From Massilia sp. H6 (GTDB lineage Bacteria; Pseudomonadota; Gammaproteobacteria; Burkholderiales; Burkholderiaceae_D), in the NCBI RefSeq assembly GCF_024802625.1, contig NZ_CP103372.1:1-64000 (forward strand): DNA of 64,000 bases, read 5' to 3'. Below, in pieces: positions 34,136 to 43,232 of the stretch. Within the stretch, counting starts at the first letter, position 1, and every line of letters begins with the position of its first letter. The notes below the pieces were generated by a model that was not told the DNA's origin, searched no databases, and saw nothing but the letters and a program-made list of their open reading frames with translations. A program made the position numbers and the translations under genes.

Positions 34136-35545
34136 ATGGAAAAGTCTAACGAGATCTCGAAATTCCAAGCGCTGATGAGCCTCGCGATTGAACAGCGGGA
34201 CGATCTAGCTGCGGAAATCCGCTATCAAAAGAGCGTGCTCAAGTCTCTGGGCTTAACCGATGGCGAACTCCTTGATTTGATTCATGACCGTCATGCTCGA
34301 GCACCTATCTCCACGGGCCGGGCTCAGATTGCCTTGGCAGCCGTCAGGCATGCGGCTGGTTTGCCAGCTCACTCGAGCCCGCTGACGGTCCGGCGATCAT
34401 GGAGTCCAACTCAGGCGTTCGATGAGCGCACGGCGCAATACATGCGCGCGAGTGGAAGGGAGCCGCGGTCACGCCCCCCGGCCGAATCTGGCCAGGCGCC
34501 GCAAAAGCACGCCGCCGAGGCGCAAGAGGCTACGCCGGCACCAGGAGCTACGCCAACCGCGGCCAAGCAGAGCAACGCTCTGCAGCCCCCGATCGCGCTT
34601 CAGGTTCCATATGGCGTGTCTCAGCACGGAGATCTGGTACCCGCGCGTGATGCAGATGCAGATGCAGTGTATGCGTGCCCAGGCTGCGCAGGGCTGCTGG
34701 TCTTGCACGCCGGCGTCGTGCGGGCGAAGCACTTTGCCCACAAAGCGAACACGGCGTGCGATGGCGAAACGCTCTGCCATATAACGGCTAAGCTCCTCGT
34801 GGCGAAAATAATCAACGAGCATAGCGATTCCAAGACTCGCATTACGCTGCAATGCACCTGCAGCAAGTGCGAGTCACCGGTGCAACGAGAATTGCCCCAC
34901 TCTGCTTTTACCAACTCCGAAATTGAGGAGAGGATTGGGCCGTATGTTTGCGACGTCGTCGCTTTCAAAGAAGGCACGCCTGTTTTAGCCGTCGAGATTT
35001 TCAACTCGCACGCCGTCGGCAGGGAGAAGGCCGAGCAGCTCGAACTGCCGTGGATCGAACTCGAGGCCGCCGAGGTCGTAGCGGATCCGTTCAATTGGCG
35101 TCCCGCCCAGATGCGTCTAAAACCTACGTTGTGTTTCGATTGCAAGGCGGAGCGTGCGGAGTTGGAACGGGTAGCCGCGCACTGGAAGCTGCCGCTATCT
35201 GAACCGTTATATGTCGCTTCCGTGGCGCCCTGCTGGGGGTGCAAGGAAAAAATCATATGGTACTGGTGGCGGGGCGTGCCGTTTGCCCAAGAAAAACCAC
35301 CTGAGCCGGTTCCACGCACCCTGCAGTTTCGATTCTCGAAGATGTATGGCGGAAAATACTGGATGAATATTTGCCCAGGTTGCCGCGCGCCGCAGGGCGA
35401 TAACTTTGTGTTTCTCGCGTTGGACTCCCCATTTAAGGGGCTTTCCGTTAATGAAACACCAGAGATGAAGACGAATCGCCAAAATCAGAACGCTGCGGTC
35501 GTTTCGCAATTTATGGACGTTATTAAACGTAATATCGGAGGCTAG
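34136..35545 (+). CDS. CoiA-like nuclease-fold protein
   Basis: The 469-residue protein has a helical N-terminus, a low-complexity Ala/Pro region (about 110-150), then the CoiA-like module: a zinc-type YACPGCAG...HFAHKAN segment (about 180-205). A restriction-endonuclease-like core follows (ETLCHITAKLLVA, then PYVCDVVAFKEG and LAVEIFNSHAVG). Further CxxC pairs (CFDCKAE, CWGCKEK, CPGCRAP) suggest added zinc ribbons. CoiA-like proteins are linked to DNA uptake or nuclease activity. A second CoiA-like gene in this window is split by a mobile element. Confidence 0.8.
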   Translation: MEKSNEISKFQALMSLAIEQRDDLAAEIRYQKSVLKSLGLTDGELLDLIHDRHARAPISTGRAQIALAAVRHAAGLPAHSSPLTVRRSWSPTQAFDERTAQYMRASGREPRSRPPAESGQAPQKHAAEAQEATPAPGATPTAAKQSNALQPPIALQVPYGVSQHGDLVPARDADADAVYACPGCAGLLVLHAGVVRAKHFAHKANTACDGETLCHITAKLLVAKIINEHSDSKTRITLQCTCSKCESPVQRELPHSAFTNSEIEERIGPYVCDVVAFKEGTPVLAVEIFNSHAVGREKAEQLELPWIELEAAEVVADPFNWRPAQMRLKPTLCFDCKAERAELERVAAHWKLPLSEPLYVASVAPCWGCKEKIIWYWWRGVPFAQEKPPEPVPRTLQFRFSKMYGGKYWMNICPGCRAPQGDNFVFLALDSPFKGLSVNETPEMKTNRQNQNAAVVSQFMDVIKRNIGG

Positions 35546-35651
35546 TTAACGTTTGCTGATACGCCGGAATTCGTATCCGCTGCCCACGACGCTACGAACT
35601 TCCTGACCGAACTGCCGGTCGATTGATTCTCGCTCCGGCGCCGCCTGACTA

Positions 35652-36392
35652 TTAAGGAACATCGGATCCCGCGCAGGCCACCACACTGTTGAGGTGCGCG
35701 ACCGCCGCAGCGTGGCGAAGTCGCTGCTCGCACAGTTTCGATTCAAGAGACCAATGCTTCGCATCAATGCTCTCATTGTAAAGATACCCGACCATTTGCC
35801 AAAACTCCGCGATAGCGGTGACGAGGCGCGCCAGCAACTCTTTGCTGATTTGCATTTGCTCGATCGGAGAGGGAACGTCCGAGTTCGCTGACCGGGCACT
35901 ACTCGGCCAAAGCTCTGGATGCGACCGCCAGAGGGCGTTAGCAGCTCGGCCCTCACCATGGCGGCAGACATTGCCTAGTTGCGCGAGGAGATCGAGATCT
36001 GGGAAGCTGAGGAATGCCCTGAATGGCAAGCCACGAAGCTGGTGGAACAAGATTTGTAGCCGGCCCCAGTTTACATGCTGCAAATCGTGTCTCAGCTTCG
36101 TATCCGTGGATCCGGCGCAGCTCAACAGGTAGGCGCGCAGTTGGCGTTCCCAGATTGACTGCAGAGACAGACACATGGCCGACGCAGTGACGAGTTGCTG
36201 GTCGACCACTTCGCTATGGACGAAGACGGCGGCACCTTCGTCGTTGTTCGCCCAAAACGCTACCTCCGTCTCTGCATGGTGCAGCGCGGGCAGGGCCACC
36301 TTCTCCCAATAGGCGATGGCTACGGCGTCGAAGCGGGCGCAAATCACGTCCGCGAAGCAGTTGCGCCATTTGAAATGTGGGAGCTCGTCCAT
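35652..36392 (-). CDS. Hypothetical helical protein
   Basis: The 246-residue protein is predicted nearly all-helical. The family is not recognised, but regular amphipathic helices and an RHGEGRAANALW segment suggest a HEPN-like or regulatory fold. No clear ribosome binding site precedes the ATG at 36392, so the start could be internal. It lies next to a broken nuclease-like gene and a TIGR02391 gene, a cluster of accessory genes of defence type. Confidence 0.55.
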   Translation of the reverse strand: MDELPHFKWRNCFADVICARFDAVAIAYWEKVALPALHHAETEVAFWANNDEGAAVFVHSEVVDQQLVTASAMCLSLQSIWERQLRAYLLSCAGSTDTKLRHDLQHVNWGRLQILFHQLRGLPFRAFLSFPDLDLLAQLGNVCRHGEGRAANALWRSHPELWPSSARSANSDVPSPIEQMQISKELLARLVTAIAEFWQMVGYLYNESIDAKHWSLESKLCEQRLRHAAAVAHLNSVVACAGSDVP

Positions 36393-36519
36393 TGCCGCAT
36401 TGTCGGGTCAATCGCGCCAAATGTACAGGCTCCAAAGTTAATAGCGCCGCCCATGCCGCGTAGAACAGCCGCAGCAGGTCTACCCGGTACAATGCTGCGT
36501 TCAACACTCCGATAACACC

Positions 36520-36719
36520 ATGAGCGCCTTTAACAACCTCGTACACGTCACAATCGACGGCTCCTCAGCGCTCCTCGAGCGCGTGCCCCTCACCGCCGTC
36601 GTGGGTGGCCAGAGTACGGCGAATTGTGGCTGCAGAAGTTTCTGTTCGATCACCCGACGGCGTTGCCGATCCGCGAGATCGATCCGCATGTAGGTGTGCT
36701 CGTTCCCGTCTGCATCTAG
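36520..36719 (+). pseudogene. Frameshifted and truncated nuclease-type gene remnant
   Basis: From the ATG at 36520 the frame reads a plausible N-terminus (SAFNNLVHVTIDG...RVPLTAVVGG). Near 36608 the sense passes to the next frame as EYGELWLQKFLFDHPTALPI, then REIDPHVGVLVPVC and a TAG at 36717-36719. This two-frame sequence resembles the start of PDDEXK-like proteins often found on plasmids, whose catalytic part would follow; here it is missing and the convergent TIGR02391 gene begins instead. Frameshift plus truncation explain it. Confidence 0.55.
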
Positions 36720-36744
36720 GTGCGCCGTTTGTCTGGCGAAAAGA

Positions 36745-37455
36745 TCAAGGTGTTCGAAGCTCGGCTTCTGCAACTCGGCGCACGATCAAGCTGGCGAACA
36801 CGAGGTATTCGGCAGCTTTTTTTTCGTCGAGATCGTGTTGTAAAGAATGTGCTTTCGGATTCCGGATGCCGAGATACATTCCCTGCATGATTTGCATGAA
36901 ACCCTTCTGGTCATTACGGCCGGATTCCGTCTGGAGCTCGCTTAATACAAGTCGGGCTCTCTCCATAGCGAAAGCTTCGGTCACGAGGTTGGCGCCATCC
37001 TGTTGGAGCCCGGTGCGGTCCCGGATCAAATCGAAGATTGCGGTGATTGAGTTGAGGACGGCCTCCCGGTAGTGGCCGCTGCGATAAAGCGGAAGTCCGA
37101 CCTGAAGAACTATCGGATGCAACAGCTCTTCGAATCCGACTGAAGCCTGCCGGCCAGTGCTTTCTATGGCGTGCTTCTCGGCCAGTTTCTCCACCTCTGC
37201 GAGGTCGCGAGACACAATGTCGCGATAGTCCTGGAGCTCACCAAACCCGATGTGGCGCGTAAGGCTATTAAACTCGCGGTAATTGAAGCCCTGCTGCTCC
37301 CAAAGATACTGCAGGCGAGTTAAGTCGTCGCGCAGATAGCGCTGTACGTTTGCAGCCGTTTTAGCATCCCCAGTTTCGAGGTGGCTCGAGGCATCAATTG
37401 CTTTTGTGCGCATTTCGCGCACCAGCTTGGTTACTTCGATAAACCATTCAAGCAT
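36745..37455 (-). CDS. TIGR02391 family protein
   Basis: The 236-residue protein ends with the TIGR02391 (Ymh-like) signature: FMQIMQGMYLGIRNPKAHS, then KKAAEYLVFASLIVRRVAEAE. The family is found on phages and plasmids and near restriction systems; its function is unknown. The RNPKAHS motif (R, then H four residues on) is HEPN-like. AGAGGG before the ATG at 37455 supports the start. Its 3' end abuts the broken nuclease-type gene. Confidence 0.8.
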   Translation of the reverse strand: MLEWFIEVTKLVREMRTKAIDASSHLETGDAKTAANVQRYLRDDLTRLQYLWEQQGFNYREFNSLTRHIGFGELQDYRDIVSRDLAEVEKLAEKHAIESTGRQASVGFEELLHPIVLQVGLPLYRSGHYREAVLNSITAIFDLIRDRTGLQQDGANLVTEAFAMERARLVLSELQTESGRNDQKGFMQIMQGMYLGIRNPKAHSLQHDLDEKKAAEYLVFASLIVRRVAEAELRTP

Positions 37456-37899
37456 GTTTCCCTCTTTTCTTTTTTATCGTAACGTTTCAGACAGCGCCGC
37501 TCTCTATTTTACCGACATGCCAGCCGAGCACCGCGACCGGTAGGTGACGAAGTCGGGGCCGGCGTATGGTCTCCGCTAACGCTACTTTCGCGCGCGAAAG
37601 TGAGGAAGGATTCGAAACGTGGCCATGGGACAAGAATTTCGCGCTGCTCGCTAACGCGGTTGCTTTCTGAGAAGAACTCGTCGTACTGCGTAGCGAAAGT
37701 GCGTTCCTATGCGGCTTTCACTGCCGTGCACGAAAAGCCTGCATTCCTTGGCTTGAGGCGAATGCCACCCCTGGATCCGGGCCATTCGTCACGCTAGCTC
37801 TGGCGACAAGATGCATAATAATTAGGCGGCCGTTCTGTTTAGCGGATTGTCATGCAGTTCGTATGCCAGGGACGACGGAAACGATGAAGGAGAGGTTTT
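37456..37899. other. Non-coding gap with backbone palindrome
   Basis: No gene is supported here. The palindrome copy 5 lies in the middle, and a GAAGGAGAGG ribosome binding site for the following gene stands at its right end. Confidence 0.5.
37585..37600. repeat. Backbone palindrome copy 5
   Basis: CTTTCGCGCGCGAAAG, extended by A/T to 18 bp, in the spacer between the TIGR02391 gene and the GIY-YIG gene. Confidence 0.9.
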
Positions 37900-38625
37900 G
37901 TGGGTACGCCAACAGTACGAAATATCGGGCTTGCTGAGGTGGCCAAGACATTTGATGTCTCGCCAGCCACCTTGGAGCGTCAGCTCGCGCTGCTCGGTTG
38001 GGGAATAGTTGTGAACGAGGCCGAACGATTAGCTGCTAGCGATGCATTCGGCAGAGGTACGGCACAGCCGAAGGTGGGAACGGCTGCCGGTAACATAGGA
38101 CAAGACTTGCCGCTAACGGAATGGAAGCATATGGAGGCTGCGTTTCGGGCGCTTGTCCCGCAGCTCGGCGCACTTCCGCCTGAGAAGTCTCGGCCGCCAA
38201 AAGATAGGCGTGCAGGGGCAATCTACGTGTTGCACGACGGGGTCACGGGCCTCAGCAAAATCGGATGTACAAGCGGTACGGGCCGACGCCAGCGGTCGCA
38301 AATGGCATCCCACGGGACTGTCTTGGTGAATTTATTGAACGCCACGGTTGCAGATATGCGCGCAGCTGAGGCGCAGTGCCATGAACATTTCAAGGCCCAT
38401 CGTCGCAACGGAGAATGGTTCGACGCGCCCTTCACGGACATCCTTAACTACATTGCGGTTGAGATCGAATGGCAGGAAATCGATAGGGAGAATGATGCGC
38501 GATTGGTACAGTATTTCGCAGCTTGCCGCCTTGGCGACATGAAGGCGGCCAAGGCAGCGCTCACGGAGCCGAATCATCCCTTTGCGCCTCCAGGCGCTCC
38601 CATTGTCGTTCGGAGCGGCGCGTGA
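37900..38625 (+). CDS. GIY-YIG (T5orf172/MUG113) nuclease-domain protein
   Basis: The 241-residue protein has an N-terminal helical, perhaps DNA-binding region (1-60), then a T5orf172-type GIY-YIG domain at about residues 105-180. This is seen as AIYVLHDGVTGLSKIGCT, then RRQRSQMASHG, AEAQCHEHF and the closing GEWFDAP. Such domains cut DNA and occur on phages and plasmids. The GTG start is favoured by GAAGGAGAGG just upstream. Transcribed alone, with a palindrome copy 300 bases upstream. Confidence 0.8.
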   Translation: MGTPTVRNIGLAEVAKTFDVSPATLERQLALLGWGIVVNEAERLAASDAFGRGTAQPKVGTAAGNIGQDLPLTEWKHMEAAFRALVPQLGALPPEKSRPPKDRRAGAIYVLHDGVTGLSKIGCTSGTGRRQRSQMASHGTVLVNLLNATVADMRAAEAQCHEHFKAHRRNGEWFDAPFTDILNYIAVEIEWQEIDRENDARLVQYFAACRLGDMKAAKAALTEPNHPFAPPGAPIVVRSGA

Positions 38626-38714
38626 ACACTCAGCGCGCATTGACGGCGGGACCGTACACCGGCAGCCATGCCTGCGGCGAGGCTACGTTGCAATAGCGTC
38701 ATCACTCATTGTCC

Positions 38715-40574
38715 CTAGCTGATGTCACCAGCCCCCGAGACATGGGCTTCCAGCGACACTGCGTTCGGCCGCGCCGCCGCGTCGGACTGGGACAACGACC
38801 CAAAATACTCGCCTGCCGCTGCCGCGATCCGCTTTTCGCGAGCACGGACATAGATCCGGGTCGTAGTCACACTGGCGTGCCCCAGGATCTCTTGGGCCAG
38901 CTCGAGCGGCATCTTGCTTTCCACTGCCAGCGTGGCGAACGTGTGCCGGAAAGCGTGTGGCGACGTCTTCGCGAGGCGCAGCAGCTGCTCGGTGGTGAAC
39001 GGCGGGCTTTCACCATGTCGAACGGCGTCGGCGAACGCGCGCACGCGGCGCAGCGCGGCGTCGACCAGGTTATATAACGACGCCGGGTGGTAGCCGTTCT
39101 CGTTCGGCTCCTCGTGCCGGCTTGTAGCTGTCTCTGTGCCTGGTACCACGACCGGTCCCAGCAGCGGTTGTTCGCCACCGGCGTCATCGAAGTTGAGCCC
39201 GCGATCGCGCCAGTGTGCGCGCAGGGCGTCGATGGTGCGCAGGCTGACCGGCACGAGCCGCTCCTTGTGCCCCTTGCCAACCACGGTGAGCAGCCACACG
39301 TCCGGTGTGTTCCGGCTCGGCTCCAGCCTGTCGCGGCGTGCCGCCGCCGCCTCGCTGCGGCGCACTCCTGAATCGCCCATGAGCAGCAGCGCCGCCAGGG
39401 CCACGCGGTCCTGGCGATTGCCCTCCACCTGTCCGCGTTGCTGCAGGATGCCAACGACGTTCGCCCACGCATCTTCCTCGAGCGCGCGTTCGATCTTGAT
39501 GGGGTCCGCCCGCTTGGCCACCTTGGGATCCTTGACTGCGACCCAGGGGTTGCCGCCGAGGTAGCGCACCTTGACCAGCCAGTCGAATGTCGCCCGCAGG
39601 ACAACGACGGCGAGGCGCTGCGAAGCAGGCGACAACGGCCGCTCGGCGAACGGTCGCCAGCGTCGGGTATGGCGTGGTGCGCGCGGCCCACGGAAGGCTG
39701 GCCAGGGCGCGGCAAGGAATGTTTTATAGGCCAGGCAGTCGTCGACCAGCAGCGAGGACAACGGCTTGCGCGCCACCAGCGCGCACCATAGGACCAGGCG
39801 TTCCAGTTCCTTGCGGTAGGAGCGCTGGGTCTCTTCCTGATCGTCGTAGCGCGCCAGGAAGATGTTGATCGCCTCAAGATCGTGGCGCGCGCCGATGAAG
39901 CAGAACGCCGGCGCGCGGTTCGCGCCGTCCGCGCCGGACAGGTATGCCGGCAATCGGAAGGTCCCGAGCGGAGCAATCGCGTCCGGCGATGTCGGATCGA
40001 GCGCCGGCAGCTGGTCCACGTCGACGAGGGCGCCCGCTGCCCAAACGGCGTCGTCGATGTCGCCGAGCTCACGCGGCCAGTGCCGCAGCCATCGCAGGAT
40101 CTTGTCCGCTCGTCCGCGACCGATACGCGGGATAGGCCGCCACCAGCCTGGCCCGCGGCGCTTGATCAGGTCGACCAACTGCCCGAGCGTGACGACGCCT
40201 TCCTCACGCAGCGGCTGCACGGTCTTCGGTCGCATCCATTGGCTGATGCGCTGATCCCGGTGCGGTACCAGCTTGGGCGGGTCGGCCGCGCGCACCAGGA
40301 TGTCGAGGGCGCGGCTGGTGATGGCGCCCCCCTGTCGCGCACCTTTTAAGATGTCGGCGAAGGCTGGGTTGTGCTCGATCGCGCGTTCGATCATGTCGTT
40401 GCGCATGCGGATCAGGAAGCGTTCCAGGCCCTGCTCGACCTGCGGGCTGTCCTCCGAATAGTAGAGGTCCGCGATGCGCTCGATCGGGATCTTGCAGCAA
40501 TACGCGCGCAGGGCCGTGTAATCGCTGCGGTCGTACGCCAGATCGGGCAAGGCAATTTCGGTATGCTGGCTCAT
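38715..40574 (-). CDS. Large tyrosine recombinase with DUF3701-type N-terminus
   Basis: The 619-residue protein carries a long N-terminal region (DUF3701-like, about 30-210), a SAM-like core-binding domain (about 240-340) and a C-terminal catalytic domain. The visible catalytic positions are SGVRRSEAAAAR, SPHAFRHTFATL (HxxR) and GHASVTTTRIYV (His and Tyr). The start at 40574 is chosen because ATGA overlaps the stop of the HEPN gene; a longer frame is a shadow. Translational coupling to a DUF4209 gene suggests a functional pair. Confidence 0.9.
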   Translation of the reverse strand: MSQHTEIALPDLAYDRSDYTALRAYCCKIPIERIADLYYSEDSPQVEQGLERFLIRMRNDMIERAIEHNPAFADILKGARQGGAITSRALDILVRAADPPKLVPHRDQRISQWMRPKTVQPLREEGVVTLGQLVDLIKRRGPGWWRPIPRIGRGRADKILRWLRHWPRELGDIDDAVWAAGALVDVDQLPALDPTSPDAIAPLGTFRLPAYLSGADGANRAPAFCFIGARHDLEAINIFLARYDDQEETQRSYRKELERLVLWCALVARKPLSSLLVDDCLAYKTFLAAPWPAFRGPRAPRHTRRWRPFAERPLSPASQRLAVVVLRATFDWLVKVRYLGGNPWVAVKDPKVAKRADPIKIERALEEDAWANVVGILQQRGQVEGNRQDRVALAALLLMGDSGVRRSEAAAARRDRLEPSRNTPDVWLLTVVGKGHKERLVPVSLRTIDALRAHWRDRGLNFDDAGGEQPLLGPVVVPGTETATSRHEEPNENGYHPASLYNLVDAALRRVRAFADAVRHGESPPFTTEQLLRLAKTSPHAFRHTFATLAVESKMPLELAQEILGHASVTTTRIYVRAREKRIAAAAGEYFGSLSQSDAAARPNAVSLEAHVSGAGDIS

Positions 40575-42433
40575 CGCGGCTCCCTGGCGCGCTGGTCCGC
40601 CATGGTGGTGCCGGCCATCGCCCATCGCACGCGGAATTGCTCGACGATGACGCGCAGGATGAGCCACCAGGTATAGCGGGCGTAGGGGCCCTGGCACAGT
40701 TCGCTGTTGGCCAGGCCATGCGCCACCACGTTGCGCAGGTTCGGCCCTGGCTCCACGCACATCATTGCACGGACGGCGAACGCCAGGTCCTCGCCGAACA
40801 CGGTCACCATCTCGGGCCGCTCGGTCAAACGCGACAGCCCGATTTCCATGTCCAGACCGTCCTTCGGTTCGTGCGTCGTCGTCAGCGCGCCTGCCACCTT
40901 GAGCACTTCACGCACGATATGTTCGAATTGTGGCATCAATACGTGCAGCGCGTGCTCGAGGTCGCCCATATAGCCGGCGTACAGGGCCTTGCCAACCATG
41001 GCCGCGCGATCCTGCAACACCATGCCGCTTTGCTCCACGATCGACCGGAAATCGTTCGACGTGATTACGTGGTCGAAATGCAGCTGGTCGAGGGCCGGCG
41101 CGATCATCCCGGCCGCCATCTTTCCCGCGTAGTCGGCGAAGTCCAGCATCGCACGGGCCTCAATTTGCTCCGATGTCGGGGCGTTGCCGGCGCCGCTGCC
41201 GGCGTGACGGGCGACCACGCGGCCGTCCTCAGCGAGGGTTGCGCCCCCCATCATCCGCATCAGCACGGCGTCGTTCAGGAAGGCCTCTGCGCCCCGCATG
41301 TAGTCCGCCTTCGCCGGCAGCCGCTGCAGCGAGCAGAGCGCGAATAGCGCGACCAGCGGATCGGGCTGGCGCACCCGCTCGACGGCCGCCTCGGCAGCAT
41401 CGGTGAGATCGATTTCAGGGCCGCGGAAGATGAACATTTCGCCGATCGCGTCACCTCCGGCCTGGTTGTACTTGTGGCGCACGCCCTGCAGGGCGGCGTC
41501 GACGCCGAGCGCGCTACGGAATCTCGCCGACACGGCACGGTACGCGCGGATCGCGTCGTTATAGAAAACGTGGCGGGTTACCGCATCCGCCGCCGCGTCG
41601 GCATGCGCTTCCCAGGTCCTGGCCAGCAACGCCTGCATCTCGGCGGCGCGATCGAACTGGCGCGCGCGCTCGAACCAGGTCTTCGCCGCCTCCAGGTGCG
41701 CGGCGGCCGCGTGCGCGTCGTGCGCGGCCGCGGCTGCGCGACCCCGGCGCTCGAGCAGCGCGGTGACGCGCTCGGCGTGCTGCAGCCCGAGCCGTTCCTC
41801 GGTCAGTGGCCGCAGGAAGTGAAGCGCGTTGTACCCGGGGTCGTTTTCCGCGCGCTCGGCCCGGTCGACCAGGACGTCTTCGATCTCGGCCAGGCGAATG
41901 CCGGCAGTGCCCTTCAGCTCCTTCGCCAACTGCAGCGCGCGGTGCCAGTGGGCGTGGCCGCCCTCGTACCAGGTCGCCGGATCCGGCGGTACCGACCGGT
42001 AATCGTCGATGGCCCGCAACGGATAGGCGTGACCATGCCGCTTCGCGCGCAGCCACACCAGGTCGGCCAGCCGTGCGCGCAACGGGACGTGGTCGACCTG
42101 GTCCACCAGTTGCGCGAGCAGGTCGAGCTCCTGCCGCTGCAGGTGGTCGGGATCGAAACTGGTGGTGCCGTCGGACCAGGCTGCCATATGGGTCAGCGGC
42201 GCTCCGCGATTCGATGGCTGCAGGACGATCGAGCAGATCCTTCCGAGCAGGATCAGCATTGCCGCGAACGTGGTGTCGCCGGCGGTCTGTGCTGCCGCGC
42301 CTGCCTCAAAGAGCAGCGGCGTCAGGGCGTGCAGCGGCGCGTCGGCGTGCCCGGCGATGATGCCGGCGGCGCCGGACCGGTGGAAGTCGCGCAAGGTCAG
42401 CGCGACAGTGGTAAGGGGAGGGGACTGGGTCAT
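40571..42433 (-). CDS. DUF4209 (HEPN-type) protein coupled to recombinase
   Basis: The 620-residue protein is mostly helical. Its C-terminus holds the RNxxxH motif LRNVVAHGL near residue 590, characteristic of DUF4209 and of HEPN RNase folds. The N-terminal 400 residues resemble the DUF7380 type of helical repeat. HEPN proteins with this motif are often ribonuclease effectors in abortive defence, but catalytic function here is unproven. It is upstream of and overlaps the recombinase gene. Confidence 0.75.
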   Translation of the reverse strand: MTQSPPLTTVALTLRDFHRSGAAGIIAGHADAPLHALTPLLFEAGAAAQTAGDTTFAAMLILLGRICSIVLQPSNRGAPLTHMAAWSDGTTSFDPDHLQRQELDLLAQLVDQVDHVPLRARLADLVWLRAKRHGHAYPLRAIDDYRSVPPDPATWYEGGHAHWHRALQLAKELKGTAGIRLAEIEDVLVDRAERAENDPGYNALHFLRPLTEERLGLQHAERVTALLERRGRAAAAAHDAHAAAAHLEAAKTWFERARQFDRAAEMQALLARTWEAHADAAADAVTRHVFYNDAIRAYRAVSARFRSALGVDAALQGVRHKYNQAGGDAIGEMFIFRGPEIDLTDAAEAAVERVRQPDPLVALFALCSLQRLPAKADYMRGAEAFLNDAVLMRMMGGATLAEDGRVVARHAGSGAGNAPTSEQIEARAMLDFADYAGKMAAGMIAPALDQLHFDHVITSNDFRSIVEQSGMVLQDRAAMVGKALYAGYMGDLEHALHVLMPQFEHIVREVLKVAGALTTTHEPKDGLDMEIGLSRLTERPEMVTVFGEDLAFAVRAMMCVEPGPNLRNVVAHGLANSELCQGPYARYTWWLILRVIVEQFRVRWAMAGTTMADQRAREPR

Positions 42434-42499
42434 GCGTTAAACGAAGCGGGGGTCAAGGAGGGCACCGGCGGCGCCGGCACAGGGGCATCGACGGTCAGG

Positions 42500-43018
42500 T
42501 CAGGCGCTGCACAACAGTGGCCAGCCGTTGCGCGCGCGCCAGGCCTGTTCGCCCAGCTTCAGCAGCAGATCCTGGCCCGATGCCGGCGCCGCCAGGCGGT
42601 CGAGCCGGATGAAACCGAAGGTCCAGGTGAAGCTGGCCAGCTCCGGGTAGCGGCCGAGCGCGAGCCCGATGGTGCCGGGATCATTTGGAAACGTATGTTC
42701 GCGGGCGCGGTCTTGCAGGCTTTTGGCCAGGCCGGAATAGACCTCGGTCGTGTTCCAGTACGGTTGCATGTCGTCGGTAAAGCGCGCGGCGCGCGCAGCG
42801 ATGTCGTAGCGCCCGACCTTTTTTTCCTTACCGCCCTTGGTGACATAGGTCCTGGGACACAGCGTCTGGCCTCGCAGGACGTTGACGGGGGCGTCGGTGC
42901 GGATGAAGTACCAGCCCGGTACCGCGCCGATGTTCCGGTTGAGGTGCCAGCTGGGGTTGGTCAGGTCGATAGCGACGCAAGAGGCATGGCTGTCGAGAAG
43001 GTCGAGGAGCGGCTGCAT
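42500..43018 (-). CDS. GIY-YIG-like hypothetical protein
   Basis: The 172-residue protein contains PGWYFIRT in the first 45 residues and VYSGLAKSLQDRAREH near 92-107. These resemble the two halves of a GIY-YIG core (tyrosine motif and the arginine helix), followed by an alpha/beta tail. The match is by eye and the strict GIY triad is degenerate. It precedes the HEPN gene in the same direction with a 66-base spacer and may belong to that operon. Confidence 0.55.
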   Translation of the reverse strand: MQPLLDLLDSHASCVAIDLTNPSWHLNRNIGAVPGWYFIRTDAPVNVLRGQTLCPRTYVTKGGKEKKVGRYDIAARAARFTDDMQPYWNTTEVYSGLAKSLQDRAREHTFPNDPGTIGLALGRYPELASFTWTFGFIRLDRLAAPASGQDLLLKLGEQAWRARNGWPLLCSA

Positions 43019-43232
43019 AAAGCTGGCTTTCTTTGCGAAAAAGCCATCCTAACCGTGTTTCACGCGGAAAACAAGCATAAACGCTTACATGATTACAGCA
43101 GTAATCATGTAAGGAAGCGGGCTCATCAGCCGCTTCACTGCCGTCCTGTTCACATCTTCCGTACATTTCAGATTGAATGCGGCGCCCCTGAGACGGCGTC
43201 GACAGCACCCCCAACCGGTGCCATGACATATT

